Shown here piece after piece: positions 15,372-23,964 of a DNA stretch of 30,205 nucleotides. Within the stretch, counting starts at the first letter, position 1, and every line of letters starts with the position of its first letter. Source of the DNA: Methanocorpusculum sp. MCE (lineage in GTDB: Archaea; Halobacteriota; Methanomicrobia; Methanomicrobiales; Methanocorpusculaceae); the NCBI GenBank assembly GCA_003315675.1, contig NIZU01000088.1:1-30205 (forward strand), read 5' to 3'. The notes beneath the pieces are model-generated. The model worked only from the letters and a program-made list of their open reading frames with translations. It did no database searches and was not told the origin of the DNA. A program made the position numbers and the translations under genes.

Positions 15372-18300
15372 CTAAAAGAGAAGCATCCAGTAAAATAAGG
15401 ATTGAAACCGCGCGTTACTTACACCTCTTCAAAAACAAGGCTCATCTAAAAGAGAAGCATCCAGTAAAATAAGGATTGAAACGTCGAACTGAAGTATTCC
15501 ATGTTGGGGTCGACGACAACTAAAAGAGAAGCATCCAGTAAAATAAGGATTGAAACCCTACGGCCTGCAACAGGCTGCTGTCCCATCTCAACTAAAAGAG
15601 AAGCATCCAGTAAAATAAGGATTGAAACAAAAAAGATATAAAGCAAACACTAAAGCAAGTGTTGCCTAAAAGAGAAGCATCCAGTAAAATAAGGATTGAA
15701 ACTACGGTCTAGCTGTCCTAGCTTCATCGCCTGCAGCCGGTCTAAAAGAGAAGCATCCAGTAAAATAAGGATTGAAACCCACACTACAAAGGTGGTTACG
15801 CGTAACCGGTAAGCTAAAAGAGAAGCATCCAGTAAAATAAGGATTGAAACCTACGCTTTCAACCCGTGTGATATTTCGCTTCTGTTCTAAAAGAGAAGCA
15901 TCCAGTAAAATAAGGATTGAAACTCAGGTCTACGGTATACTGATAATCTTGATATCCAGCTAAAAGAGAAGCATCCAGTAAAATAAGGATTGAAACAAGT
16001 CAGGGTCTCCTGGCTGTGGTTGTCTCGCTCCGTCGTCTAAAAGAGAAGCATCCAGTAAAATAAGGATTGAAACTCAGGTCTACGGCAAGGCTATAATCTT
16101 GATATCCACTAAAAGAGAAGCATCCAGTAAAATAAGGATTGAAACCCGAGTTCACAAAAAACATTTCGACAATCGAGCCGTACGCTAAAAGAGAAGCATC
16201 CAGTAAAATAAGGATTGAAACAACCCAAAGAGGTCCTTGCCGTAGTATGTGATGGTCACTAAAAGAGAAGCATCCAGTAAAATAAGGATTGAAACTTTTG
16301 CCGCGGCTCGCGGGTGAGAAGGCTAAGGTGGCTAAAAGAGAAGCATCCAGTAAAATAAGGATTGAAACCCTCGAAAATATTGCTCCGTGGACAGTATGCA
16401 ACGGAAACTAAAAGAGAAGCATCCAGTAAAATAAGGATTGAAACGTAGATGTAACCGAGTCGTTACCAGCGAAATGGTCCTAAAAGAGAAGCATCCAGTA
16501 AAATAAGGATTGAAACACCAGGGTGTACATCGATGATTGAATCGATAGGTTTGGCTAAAAGAGAAGCATCCAGTAAAATAAGGATTGAAACTTTTACCGC
16601 GGCTTGCAGCCGACAAGGCTAAGGTGGCTAAAAGAGAAGCATCCAGTAAAATAAGGATTGAAACCCGCCCATCCATGTAGTCTTTGTGTCGATATGCGCA
16701 CTAAAAGAGAAGCATCCAGTAAAATAAGGATTGAAACAAGGACTCTGTATCGTTATCTTCCGGCTGGGCTGCGCTAAAAGAGAAGCATCCAGTAAAATAA
16801 GGATTGAAACAATATATATCGCTCTCTGGCGAGCTCGGAGATTGTCTAAAAGAGAAGCATCCAGTAAAATAAGGATTGAAACCGCGCGTTACCTCCACCT
16901 CTTCAAAAACAAGACCCATCTAAAAGAGAAGCATCCAGTAAAATAAGGATTGAAACTGACCACGCCTGAGGTTGTGGACGCCCAGTTCACGAGACTAAAA
17001 GAGAAGCATCCAGTAAAATAAGGATTGAAACCGGACTTCAGGTGACTCCTGACGTCTCAGACGCTCTTGCCTAAAAGAGAAGCATCCAGTAAAATAAGGA
17101 TTGAAACCGGACTTCAGGTGACTCCTGACGTCTCAGACGCTCTTGCCTAAAAGAGAAGCATCCAGTAAAATAAGGATTGAAACCGGACTTCAGGTGACTC
17201 CTGACGTCTCAGACGCTCTTGCCTAAAAGAGAAGCATCCAGTAAAATAAGGATTGAAACCGGACTTCAGGTGACTCCTGACGTCTCAGACGCTCTTGCCT
17301 AAAAGAGAAGCATCCAGTAAAATAAGGATTGAAACATCATGATATACGCGTACGCTCCGACTCTGACTCCCGCAGTCTAAAAGAGAAGCATCCAGTAAAA
17401 TAAGGATTGAAACTCATGATGTACGCATACGCGCCGACGCGCACGCCCGCTAAAAGAGAAGCATCCAGTAAAATAAGGATTGAAACCCTATTGCCGTGGT
17501 CTCAAGATAGTCGGCCATACGTCTAAAAGAGAAGCATCCAGTAAAATAAGGATTGAAACTCCCATCTTTTTCGAACTCGTGCCTCAAATTGTCGAAATTC
17601 TAAAAGAGAAGCATCCAGTAAAATAAGGATTGAAACCTATAAACTCCTGTCAAATTCGAGTTATGGCATCAACTAAAAGAGAAGCATCCAGTAAAATAAG
17701 GATTGAAACCCGGGCTTCCATGTAGTCTTTGTGTCGATATGCGCACTAAAAGAGAAGCATCCAGTAAAATAAGGATTGAAACCCGAATCCAAGAAAGGCG
17801 AATATACTGTTGACGAAACTAAAAGAGAAGCATCCAGTAAAATAAGGATTGAAACAATACTACTACATTCTTGGTAGAACTGAAGTATTCCCTAAAAGAG
17901 AAGCATCCAGTAAAATAAGGATTGAAACTCATGATGTACGCGTAAGCGCCGACGCGGACTCCCGCGCTAAAAGAGAAGCATCCAGTAAAATAAGGATTGA
18001 AACTTTCTTCAACAAGAGATATGTCAAGAGCACGCCACCACCGGCTAAAAGAGAAGCATCCAGTAAAATAAGGATTGAAACTACGTTCTTGCAGTATTCG
18101 CGGTGAGTCCGCGCAGCAACTAAAAGAGAAGCATCCAGTAAAATAAGGATTGAAACAGCTCACCCCGCTGAAAACGGTCGACGCGAAGAAATTCTAAAAG
18201 AGAAGCATCCAGTAAAATAAGGATTGAAACAGCCGATGACCACCGTTGAGGCGCTCATTGCAGGTACTAAAAGAGAAGCATCCAGTAAAATAAGGATTGA

Positions 18301-18523
18301 AACTCTCGTGTGGTCACAACACCGATGATAGACTATTCGCTAAAAGAGAAGCATCCAGTAAAATAAGGATTGAAACCGTCTACTTTTTTGTAGCCAAATT
18401 GGTCTACTCGAAGCTAAAAGAGAAGCATCCAGTAAAATAAGGATTGAAACTACTCCTTTTCAGCCTCTTCTAGCTCTTTTTGCCTCCTAAAAGAGAAGCA
18501 TCCAGTAAAATAAGGATTGAAAC
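15372..18523 (+). CRISPR. CRISPR array: 43 identical 37-bp repeats, 42 spacers
   Basis: The repeat starts CTAAAAGAGAAGCATCCAG and ends AAGGATTGAAAC; I read all 43 copies and found no variants. Spacers are 35-41 nt. The ATTGAAAC end is typical of type I-B repeats and gives the 5' crRNA handle, so the sense strand is plus. Spacers 23-26 (17032-17298) are identical copies. Families of related spacers: 1 and 21; 8 and 10; 13 and 17; 18 and 32; 27, 28 and 35. Spacers 2 and 34 overlap in a shared 15-mer. The repeat's reverse translation generates the spurious string FNPYFTGCFSF on the minus strand. Confidence 0.99.
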
Positions 18524-18559
18524 GTCGGGTATGTTGATGGCAAAGCCAGCCGGAAGAGA

Positions 18560-18576
18560 CTAAATGAGATACAGCT
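18560..18576 (+). repeat. Degenerate terminal CRISPR repeat
   Basis: After the last full repeat a 36-nt stretch of spacer length (18524-18559) is followed by CTAAATGAGATACAGC. This matches 11 of the first 14 repeat bases in the right phase and then decays. Decay at the distal end is usual for the oldest repeat. Confidence 0.65.
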
Positions 18577-18623
18577 CGCCGCCCAACATCCTTAACTCTC
18601 CCCGCACATAACGTACCCGTACC

Positions 18624-18776
18624 ATGGCTGCACAAACGATCTTCGACTCCCTAAACGAAACGGCAACGAGCATTCAGGTCGTCGACTCAGACACTGGGCT
18701 CATCATCCTCATGCTTTTCTTCGGCGGCCTCATCATTGTCGGCATCATCCTCGTCACTCTTGGCAGGAGACCGTAA
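18624..18776 (+). CDS. Small single-span membrane protein, 50 aa
   Basis: ATG 18624 opens a 50-codon frame with a soluble N-terminal ~24 residues (MAAQTIFDSLNETATSIQVV) and one strong hydrophobic helix at about 26-45 (LIILMLFFGGLIIVGIIL). It ends in the positive tail LGRRP. That gives a predicted membrane anchor with its C-terminus in the cytoplasm. No family is recognised. It lies just past the CRISPR array and ends five bases before a GC-rich hairpin, which supports a discrete transcription unit. Codon use is GC-rich, like the housekeeping genes downstream and unlike the array. Confidence 0.5.
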   Translation: MAAQTIFDSLNETATSIQVVDSDTGLIILMLFFGGLIIVGIILVTLGRRP

Positions 18777-18780
18777 AAAA

Positions 18781-18809
18781 GGCCGGGAAATTTCGGAAAA
18801 TACCCGGCC
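18781..18809 (+). terminator. GC-rich hairpin after the small membrane gene
   Basis: Perfect 7-bp stem GGCCGGG and CCCGGCC with a 15-nt A/T-rich loop, a few bases after the stop. No long T-run follows, so it may be a stability element, not a true terminator. Confidence 0.45.
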
Positions 18810-18870
18810 GCTCTTAGTGTGAATCCAATTAGGGAAGGGAGATGACTTGGTGTGGATGCATGAGATATCT

Positions 18871-19247
18871 CACCGCAAATAATCGCAAATAATCGCGAAT
18901 AAACGCGAATCGCATTTTTTCGGTTCCGCCATCTTGACCTTCGGTCGCGTTCCTACGCTCCGCCTGATCGGCTCCGCGTGGCCGGAACGGCGGAACAAAA
19001 AATGCAGGAAAACCCGCGTCGCGGGTTTTCTTTAAAGAATCCCGCATTCTTGTAATCACAAAAACGATCAATATTTATCGGGAGAAAACCCGCGACGCGG
19101 GTTTTCCAGCATTTTCCACGCTGGCGTTCCGGCCACGCGGAGCCGATCTGGCGGAGCGTGGGAACGCGACAGAGGAGTGAAACGACGATGTCAAGAAGAC
19201 AGCGTAAGGAAAATGCGATTCGCGTTTATTCGCGATTATTCGCGGTT
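18871..19247. repeat. 377-bp near-palindromic element
   Basis: The two halves are inverted copies meeting near 19059. The outer arms CGCGAATAAACGCGAATCGC (18895 side) and GCGATTCGCGTTTATTCGCG (19216 side) match. Middle arms of about 45 bp (near 18945-18992 and 19121-19168) differ at only a few positions. The inner units are self-palindromic, AAAACCCGCG/CGCGGGTTTT, once on each side. The outer end ATTCGCGGTTGG matches the end of the element at 4031-4260. It is non-coding; a transcript would fold into one giant hairpin. Confidence 0.85.
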
Positions 19248-19317
19248 GGTTCTTCTCTTGTGTCAAAACGAGTCCCGTACACCAAATCGCAGTACATCTC
19301 ATAAAAGTCCTATTCAG

Positions 19318-19337
19318 AAAAAAAAGGAAAAAAAAAA
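19318..19337 (-). terminator. Double U-tract terminator after ABCE1
   Basis: On the minus strand, T10-CC-T8 begins 13 nt after the ABCE1 stop. Two long U-tracts make an efficient archaeal termination signal. Confidence 0.6.
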
Positions 19338-19349
19338 GGATCCGGGAGA

Positions 19350-21155
19350 TTACTCTTCCGTGCTTCCTTCCGCCGCAAGAGCCAACTCAGCCGCATTATA
19401 ATAATAATAATACTCCCCTGCCGCCTTCTGCTCGCGGTCCAGATACGAACCCAGATTATTGATCCGCGGCCGGCCCGTCTTATCTCTTCTGAACGTGATC
19501 CCCAGATTCGAAAGGAACATATTCATACCGTCCTTCATCTCGAACGGACCGCGGGCAGTTCCCTCCTTACCCGGCACCCCGTCGAACTCCAGCAGCCGCT
19601 CGCTGATCATATCGATCGTATACATATCGTGATCGATAACCATGATCCCGGCCCCCTTATCCTCCGCCGCACGCTTGATCACCTTCGTCGTCACAAGCCG
19701 CTGCTCCACATCCAGATGCGCCGAAGGCTCATCCAGAATATACAGATCCGCCTCGCGGGAAAGACACAGAGTGATCGCCACCCGCTGAAGTTCTCCGCCG
19801 GACAGATTCTTCACCTCCGACTGCAGGATCGGCATAAGACCAAGAGGCTCTAAGATCTTGTGCTGGTAATACGACGAATCGAACCGGCGGGTCGCGGAGC
19901 GGAGCGTGAATTCGACCGTATCGGACGAATCGGCAGTCACATACTGCGGCTTATACGAAACACGCACCGTATCGAACTTCTTCCCGCCGTCCGGCGTCTC
20001 AACACCGGCAAGCAGCTTTGCAAACGTCGACTTGCCGATACCGTTCGCCCCGACGATACCAAGGACCTCTCCTCTGCGGACCTCGCCCCCTTCCACCGTC
20101 AGCTTGAAACCCGGGAACGACTTCGTCATCTTCGGGATCGTCATCAGCGTCTCGCGGTCCACATAGCTCTCATGACTCCGCGTCTCGAAAAGCACCGGAT
20201 AATCGCGGATACGGACATTCTCCTCCGCAACAAAACCTTCGAGATACTGGTTCACGCCGATGCGGACCCCTTTCGGCCGGGAAATGATACCGAACGCCGA
20301 CGGCTTTCCGTACCCGATATGGACAGTTTCTGCCACCATATCGAGGATAGCGATATCATGCTCGACCAGAATCACCGGATGCTCCGCTGCGAGCTCTTTG
20401 ATCAGGCGTGCCGCGATCATCCTCTGATAGATATCCAGGAATGGTGTCACCTCATCGAGGAAGTAGAAGTTTGCATCCTTCGAAAGGGCCACCGTCAGCG
20501 CGACCCGCTGCAGCTCTCCGCCCGAAAGATACGACAGATCCTTATCCAGAATCGTATCGAGGCCCAGCTCCTTTACGTAGTAGTCGAGCTTCTTGCGCTC
20601 GTCGTTCTGTTCCAGAATGGATCTGACCGTGCCCTTGAACGCCTTCGGGATAAAGTCGATATACTGCGGCTTGATCGATGCCTTGATCGTCTTTGCCGCG
20701 ACCTGTTTCAGATAATCCAGCAGCTCCGTTCCCGCATAATGCTTCAGGATCTCCGCCCACTCCACCTCGTGATCGAAGATACCGAGGTTCGGCCGAAGCT
20801 GGCCGGAAAGGATCTTCACCGCGGTGGACTTTCCGATACCGTTCGGGCCAAGCAAACCGGTGACTTTGCCCGTAACCGGCTGGGGAAGCCCGTAGAGAAC
20901 GAACGCGTTCGGCCCGTAGCGGGTCACCGGCGTATCCAGCTCCTCCGGGAGCTGGATGATATCCAGCGCACCGAATGGGCATTTCTTCACGCAGATACCG
21001 CAGCCCACGCAAAGCTCTTCGGAGATCTCGGCTCTGCCGCTCTCTCCGATTATGATGGTCTCATCACCGGTACGGACCCGGGGGCAGTACGCGATGCACT
21101 CTTTGCCGCATTTTTTGGCATGGCATCGGTCTTTATGAACGATGGCGAGTCTCAT
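19350..21155 (-). CDS. abce1: ABCE1 ribosome recycling ATPase (RNase L inhibitor homologue)
   Basis: Splits ribosomes into subunits after termination or rescue, working with aRF1 or Pelota. Of 601 residues, 1-65 form two [4Fe-4S] clusters (cysteines near 11, 16, 20, 24 and 49, 52, 55, 59). NBD1 has Walker A GPNGIGKS at 103-110, signature LSGGELQR at 210-217 and Walker B LDEV. NBD2 has GANGIGKS at 369-376, LSGGELQR at 451-458 and LDEPSAHLD at 474-482. The NBD1 segment reads DEVTPFLD where many homologues have DEPSSYLD. It starts directly after the stop of the Fe-S membrane protein gene with no intergenic base, so the two are translationally coupled. The C-terminal ~25 residues are a Tyr/Ala-rich tail. 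Confidence 0.96.
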   Translation of the reverse strand: MRLAIVHKDRCHAKKCGKECIAYCPRVRTGDETIIIGESGRAEISEELCVGCGICVKKCPFGALDIIQLPEELDTPVTRYGPNAFVLYGLPQPVTGKVTGLLGPNGIGKSTAVKILSGQLRPNLGIFDHEVEWAEILKHYAGTELLDYLKQVAAKTIKASIKPQYIDFIPKAFKGTVRSILEQNDERKKLDYYVKELGLDTILDKDLSYLSGGELQRVALTVALSKDANFYFLDEVTPFLDIYQRMIAARLIKELAAEHPVILVEHDIAILDMVAETVHIGYGKPSAFGIISRPKGVRIGVNQYLEGFVAEENVRIRDYPVLFETRSHESYVDRETLMTIPKMTKSFPGFKLTVEGGEVRRGEVLGIVGANGIGKSTFAKLLAGVETPDGGKKFDTVRVSYKPQYVTADSSDTVEFTLRSATRRFDSSYYQHKILEPLGLMPILQSEVKNLSGGELQRVAITLCLSREADLYILDEPSAHLDVEQRLVTTKVIKRAAEDKGAGIMVIDHDMYTIDMISERLLEFDGVPGKEGTARGPFEMKDGMNMFLSNLGITFRRDKTGRPRINNLGSYLDREQKAAGEYYYYYNAAELALAAEGSTEE

Positions 21156-21836
21156 TTATGCGGAGAGGTGGGAGGTCGAAAGCATGAGTGTCCAGGAGAG
21201 ATACCAGGTGGCGAAGGTCAGGAATGCCTGATAGAACCAGTCCTTCTTGCCGAGTTTGGACGTGTCGATCTTGATGATCATGAAAAGGGATTTCTGGATC
21301 ACGATCGCCACAAGTAAAACCAGAATGCCGATGATCGGATTTGCCTGCACGCCTGCAAGGCCTGCCTCGATCATCGCGTCATTGACCGGGTTCGGTGTGC
21401 CTGCAAGATAGTAGGAGACGATACCCGCCGCCATACCAAGACCGCAGGCGATCGCCGTACGAATGATCCGCTCAGAGTGCTGGGCTTTTTTCCGGGTGAC
21501 CTTCTCTTCGGGTGTCTCCTTCTTCTTTGGCGGAGCGCTCTGTTTGCTGACCTCTTCGGTCGTAGCTTCAGTCTTTGCCTCGATCTCCTCAATCTTCTCA
21601 TCGATCTCGGCGTCGAGAGGCTTTCTGTCCGGCCGGGTGACCATCTCGATAGCTTTCTCGGGGCAGATCTTCACGCACTTCCCGCAGCCGGTGCATAACT
21701 CTTCAACGACCGTTGCTTTCTTATTGCGTCCGATGAAAATAACCGGCTGATTTTTGCGTGACGCCGGGCAAAACTTCACGCAGCGGTTGCACATCGCCGT
21801 GTTGCATTTCTCTTTTTTGATATAGGCTACCTGCAT
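21156..21836 (-). CDS. 2x[4Fe-4S] ferredoxin domain fused to EMC6-like membrane domain
   Basis: 226 residues in three parts. Residues 1-65 hold two [4Fe-4S] motifs (C11, C16, C19, C23; C48, C51, C54, C58) closely patterned on the Fe-S domain of ABCE1 encoded next. Residues 70-120 are a charged Glu/Lys linker. Residues 125-220 contain three predicted membrane helices (about 126-146, 165-188, 200-219). The ending DWFYQAFLTFATWYLSWTLML resembles archaeal EMC6-like small membrane proteins, relatives of a subunit of the ER membrane insertase. That homology is from memory and should be tested. The stop abuts the ABCE1 start, and a TATA box lies about 30 nt upstream. A role in ribosome handling at the membrane is inference. 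Confidence 0.75.
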   Translation of the reverse strand: MQVAYIKKEKCNTAMCNRCVKFCPASRKNQPVIFIGRNKKATVVEELCTGCGKCVKICPEKAIEMVTRPDRKPLDAEIDEKIEEIEAKTEATTEEVSKQSAPPKKKETPEEKVTRKKAQHSERIIRTAIACGLGMAAGIVSYYLAGTPNPVNDAMIEAGLAGVQANPIIGILVLLVAIVIQKSLFMIIKIDTSKLGKKDWFYQAFLTFATWYLSWTLMLSTSHLSA

Positions 21837-21863
21837 ATGATATCTCCGCGATTTTTCAGTCAG

Positions 21864-21872
21864 TTTATATTA
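21864..21872 (-). promoter_or_regulatory. TATA box for the Fe-S/EMC6-ABCE1 operon
   Basis: TAATATAAA on the minus strand lies 28 nt before the ATG, giving a leader of a few nucleotides. It is in the divergent intergenic region shared with the NEMF gene. Confidence 0.6.
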
Positions 21873-21999
21873 GTACTCAGGTCTTATCTATGTTCTCTGT
21901 TCCGTCCCGCAAAACACGGCGCGCCGCCATCACTGCCGGGCGTGGGTCTGCAGGATCGGCCGTTGAAAGCGGCACGCCGCAATGAAAAAGCAGGGTCGG

Positions 22000-22006
22000 T
22001 TTATAG
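22000..22006 (+). promoter_or_regulatory. TATA box for the NEMF-pelota operon
   Basis: TTTATAG lies about 30 nt upstream of ATG 22036, so the transcript is probably leaderless or nearly so. No Shine-Dalgarno is visible. Confidence 0.5.
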
Positions 22007-22035
22007 TTCTGTACGTCGTATCTAGTTAGTATAGA

Positions 22036-23964
22036 ATGGCGACGATATCAGGGATGAGCGGAGCGGACGTAAAAGCGATGACAGCGGAGCTTGCCGCGCT
22101 TTTACCGCTCTGGATCGGGAAAATATATCAGTATGACAATACCTCGTTCGGGTTCCGCTTAAACGGCGAGGAGAAGGCACGTCATCTTCTGTATGTGGTA
22201 AGGGGCGTTCGGGCGCATCTCGTAACGGAGCTTCCGCCGGCGCCGAAAAACCCGTCCGGGTTCTCGATGTACCTCCGCAAATTCATTGAGGGGGGCAAGG
22301 TGCTCGGAATCGAGCAGAAGGCGATCGAGCGGGTCATCATCATCACGATCGGTAAGGGACCGTCCGAGTACAAGCTGATCATCGAGCTATTCGATGAAGG
22401 GAACCTGATTTTAACCGACGAAAAGTACACGATCATCAATGCCCTTGCCCAGAGACGGTTCCGGGACAGGGAGATTGTCGGCGGCGCAGAGTATTCGGTT
22501 ACTGCCGTCTGGCCCGAGAGGCTGACGTTCGAGGAGTTCAAAGAGAAGATCACCGCAGACGAGAACGATATCGTGCGGGCTCTCGCAACCAAACTGCAGC
22601 TCGGCGGCATCCCGTCTGAAGAGATATGTCAGCTTGCGGGCGTCTCGAAGTCGATGCCCTGCAGATTCGCGACCGATGCCCAGCTTCGCCCGGTCTACGA
22701 AGCGATGAAAAGCTGGCTCGCCAAACTGACCGAAGGACGCGATCCGGTGATCGACGCGAAAGGAGCCTTCCCGTTCCCGTCACTGGTCCGCGAACCAAAA
22801 GAGCACTTCGCCACGTTTTCGCAGGCGCTCGAAGCGTTCTATCCAAAACCGGTGGCCGAGAAGGTCATCGAGCAGAAGATCAAACTCTCCAAAGAGGAGC
22901 GGATCCGAAAACAGCAGGAAGCCGCGGTCGTCACCTTCGACAAAAAGATCGCCGAGGCAACCGAGATCTCGGAGATCATCTACTCGCATTACGGCGAGGT
23001 GCAGGAGACGATCGATGTGCTCTCCGCCGCAAGTCAGAAACTTTCCTGGCAGGAGATCGCGGCCGTGATCAAACAAAGCGATGCTCCGGCCGCAAAACGG
23101 ATCATCTCGGTGGATCCGAAGAACGCATCCGTCGTGATCGATCTGCAGGAGAAGCACACGGTCACGATCTTCGTGCACGAAAGTCTGGAAGCAAACGTCG
23201 GCAGATACTTTGCCGTCGTGAAAAAGTTCCGGGCGAAAAAGGCCGGAGCGCTTCGGGCGATGGAGGCGGGCATCGTGCATGCGGAGAAGAAAAAGGCCGC
23301 AGGGTCCGGACGGCTGAAGCCGAAATGGTATCACCGGTTCCGGTGGATGGAGACCTCCGACGGCGTTTTAGTGATCGGCGGCAGGAACGCCGACCAGAAC
23401 GAGGAGCTCGTCAAGAAGTATATGGAAGGCAAAGACACCTTCCTCCACGCGGATGTCTTCGGTGCGTCCGCGGTGATCGTGAAAGGCGCAACAGAACGCA
23501 TGGATCAGGCGGTCCAGTTTGCCGCTTCCTACTCGCGGGCATGGGCCGGCGGCGGGGCTTCGGTCGATGTGATCGCGGCAGCGCCGAACCAGGTAAGTAA
23601 AACGCCCGAGTCGGGAGAGTATGTGGCTCACGGTTCGTTCGTCATCAGAGGCGAACGCAAAATCTACAAAGACGTGCCGCTCGAGATCGCGATCGGGGTC
23701 AGGACCGAACCTGTCCTTGCCGTCATCGGCGGAACGCCGTCGGCAATCGAGCCGCTGACTTCCCACTCTGTGCGTCTCGTTCCCGGAAAGTTCGAAGGCA
23801 ATGATGTGGCAAAGAAGGTGCTTCGAAAGCTCAAAGAGGCGGTCCCGGAAAGCGAGCAGAAAGCGCTCAAGGCGATCCTGAATACCGAAGGAGTGGCGGC
23901 GTTCGTGCCGCCGGGCGGATCCGATCTGAAAGAGTCCGCACCCAACGGAGCGGACCGCGAATGA
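22036..23964 (+). CDS. rqcH: NEMF/Rqc2/RqcH-family ribosome quality control protein, 642 aa
   Basis: Binds large ribosomal subunits with trapped peptidyl-tRNA; in other organisms it adds alanine-rich tails to the stalled chain. The NFACT-N domain is at the N-terminus (MSGADVKAMTAELAALL, then FSMYLRKFIEGGKV). A central coiled-coil region spans about 290-420 (KIKLSKEERIRKQQEAAV). The NFACT-R/DUF814 domain runs from about 435 to 560 (WYHRFRWMETSDGVLVIGGRNADQNEELV; DTFLHADVFGASAVIVKG). The usual Asp-Arg pair of NFACT-N appears as E98-R99 (AIERVII). The start at ATG 22036 gives a full family-length protein. The pelota ATG overlaps its stop (ATGA, 23961-23964). Confidence 0.92.
   Translation: MATISGMSGADVKAMTAELAALLPLWIGKIYQYDNTSFGFRLNGEEKARHLLYVVRGVRAHLVTELPPAPKNPSGFSMYLRKFIEGGKVLGIEQKAIERVIIITIGKGPSEYKLIIELFDEGNLILTDEKYTIINALAQRRFRDREIVGGAEYSVTAVWPERLTFEEFKEKITADENDIVRALATKLQLGGIPSEEICQLAGVSKSMPCRFATDAQLRPVYEAMKSWLAKLTEGRDPVIDAKGAFPFPSLVREPKEHFATFSQALEAFYPKPVAEKVIEQKIKLSKEERIRKQQEAAVVTFDKKIAEATEISEIIYSHYGEVQETIDVLSAASQKLSWQEIAAVIKQSDAPAAKRIISVDPKNASVVIDLQEKHTVTIFVHESLEANVGRYFAVVKKFRAKKAGALRAMEAGIVHAEKKKAAGSGRLKPKWYHRFRWMETSDGVLVIGGRNADQNEELVKKYMEGKDTFLHADVFGASAVIVKGATERMDQAVQFAASYSRAWAGGGASVDVIAAAPNQVSKTPESGEYVAHGSFVIRGERKIYKDVPLEIAIGVRTEPVLAVIGGTPSAIEPLTSHSVRLVPGKFEGNDVAKKVLRKLKEAVPESEQKALKAILNTEGVAAFVPPGGSDLKESAPNGADRE

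Noticed and set aside
16000..18163. Minus-strand open frames repeating FNPYFTGCFSF
   Set aside because: They are translations of the CRISPR repeat; spacing and identity follow the array, not a protein.
15372..18523. Self-targeting spacers
   Set aside because: By eye I found no spacer matching non-array sequence in this window; a genome-wide search would be needed to exclude targets elsewhere.
19860..21317. 485-aa plus-strand frame opposite ABCE1
   Set aside because: It is antisense to a well-supported gene and is a high-GC shadow; no family features.
22626..23600. 324-aa frame within the NEMF gene
   Set aside because: Arg/Gly-rich out-of-frame shadow of a clear gene.
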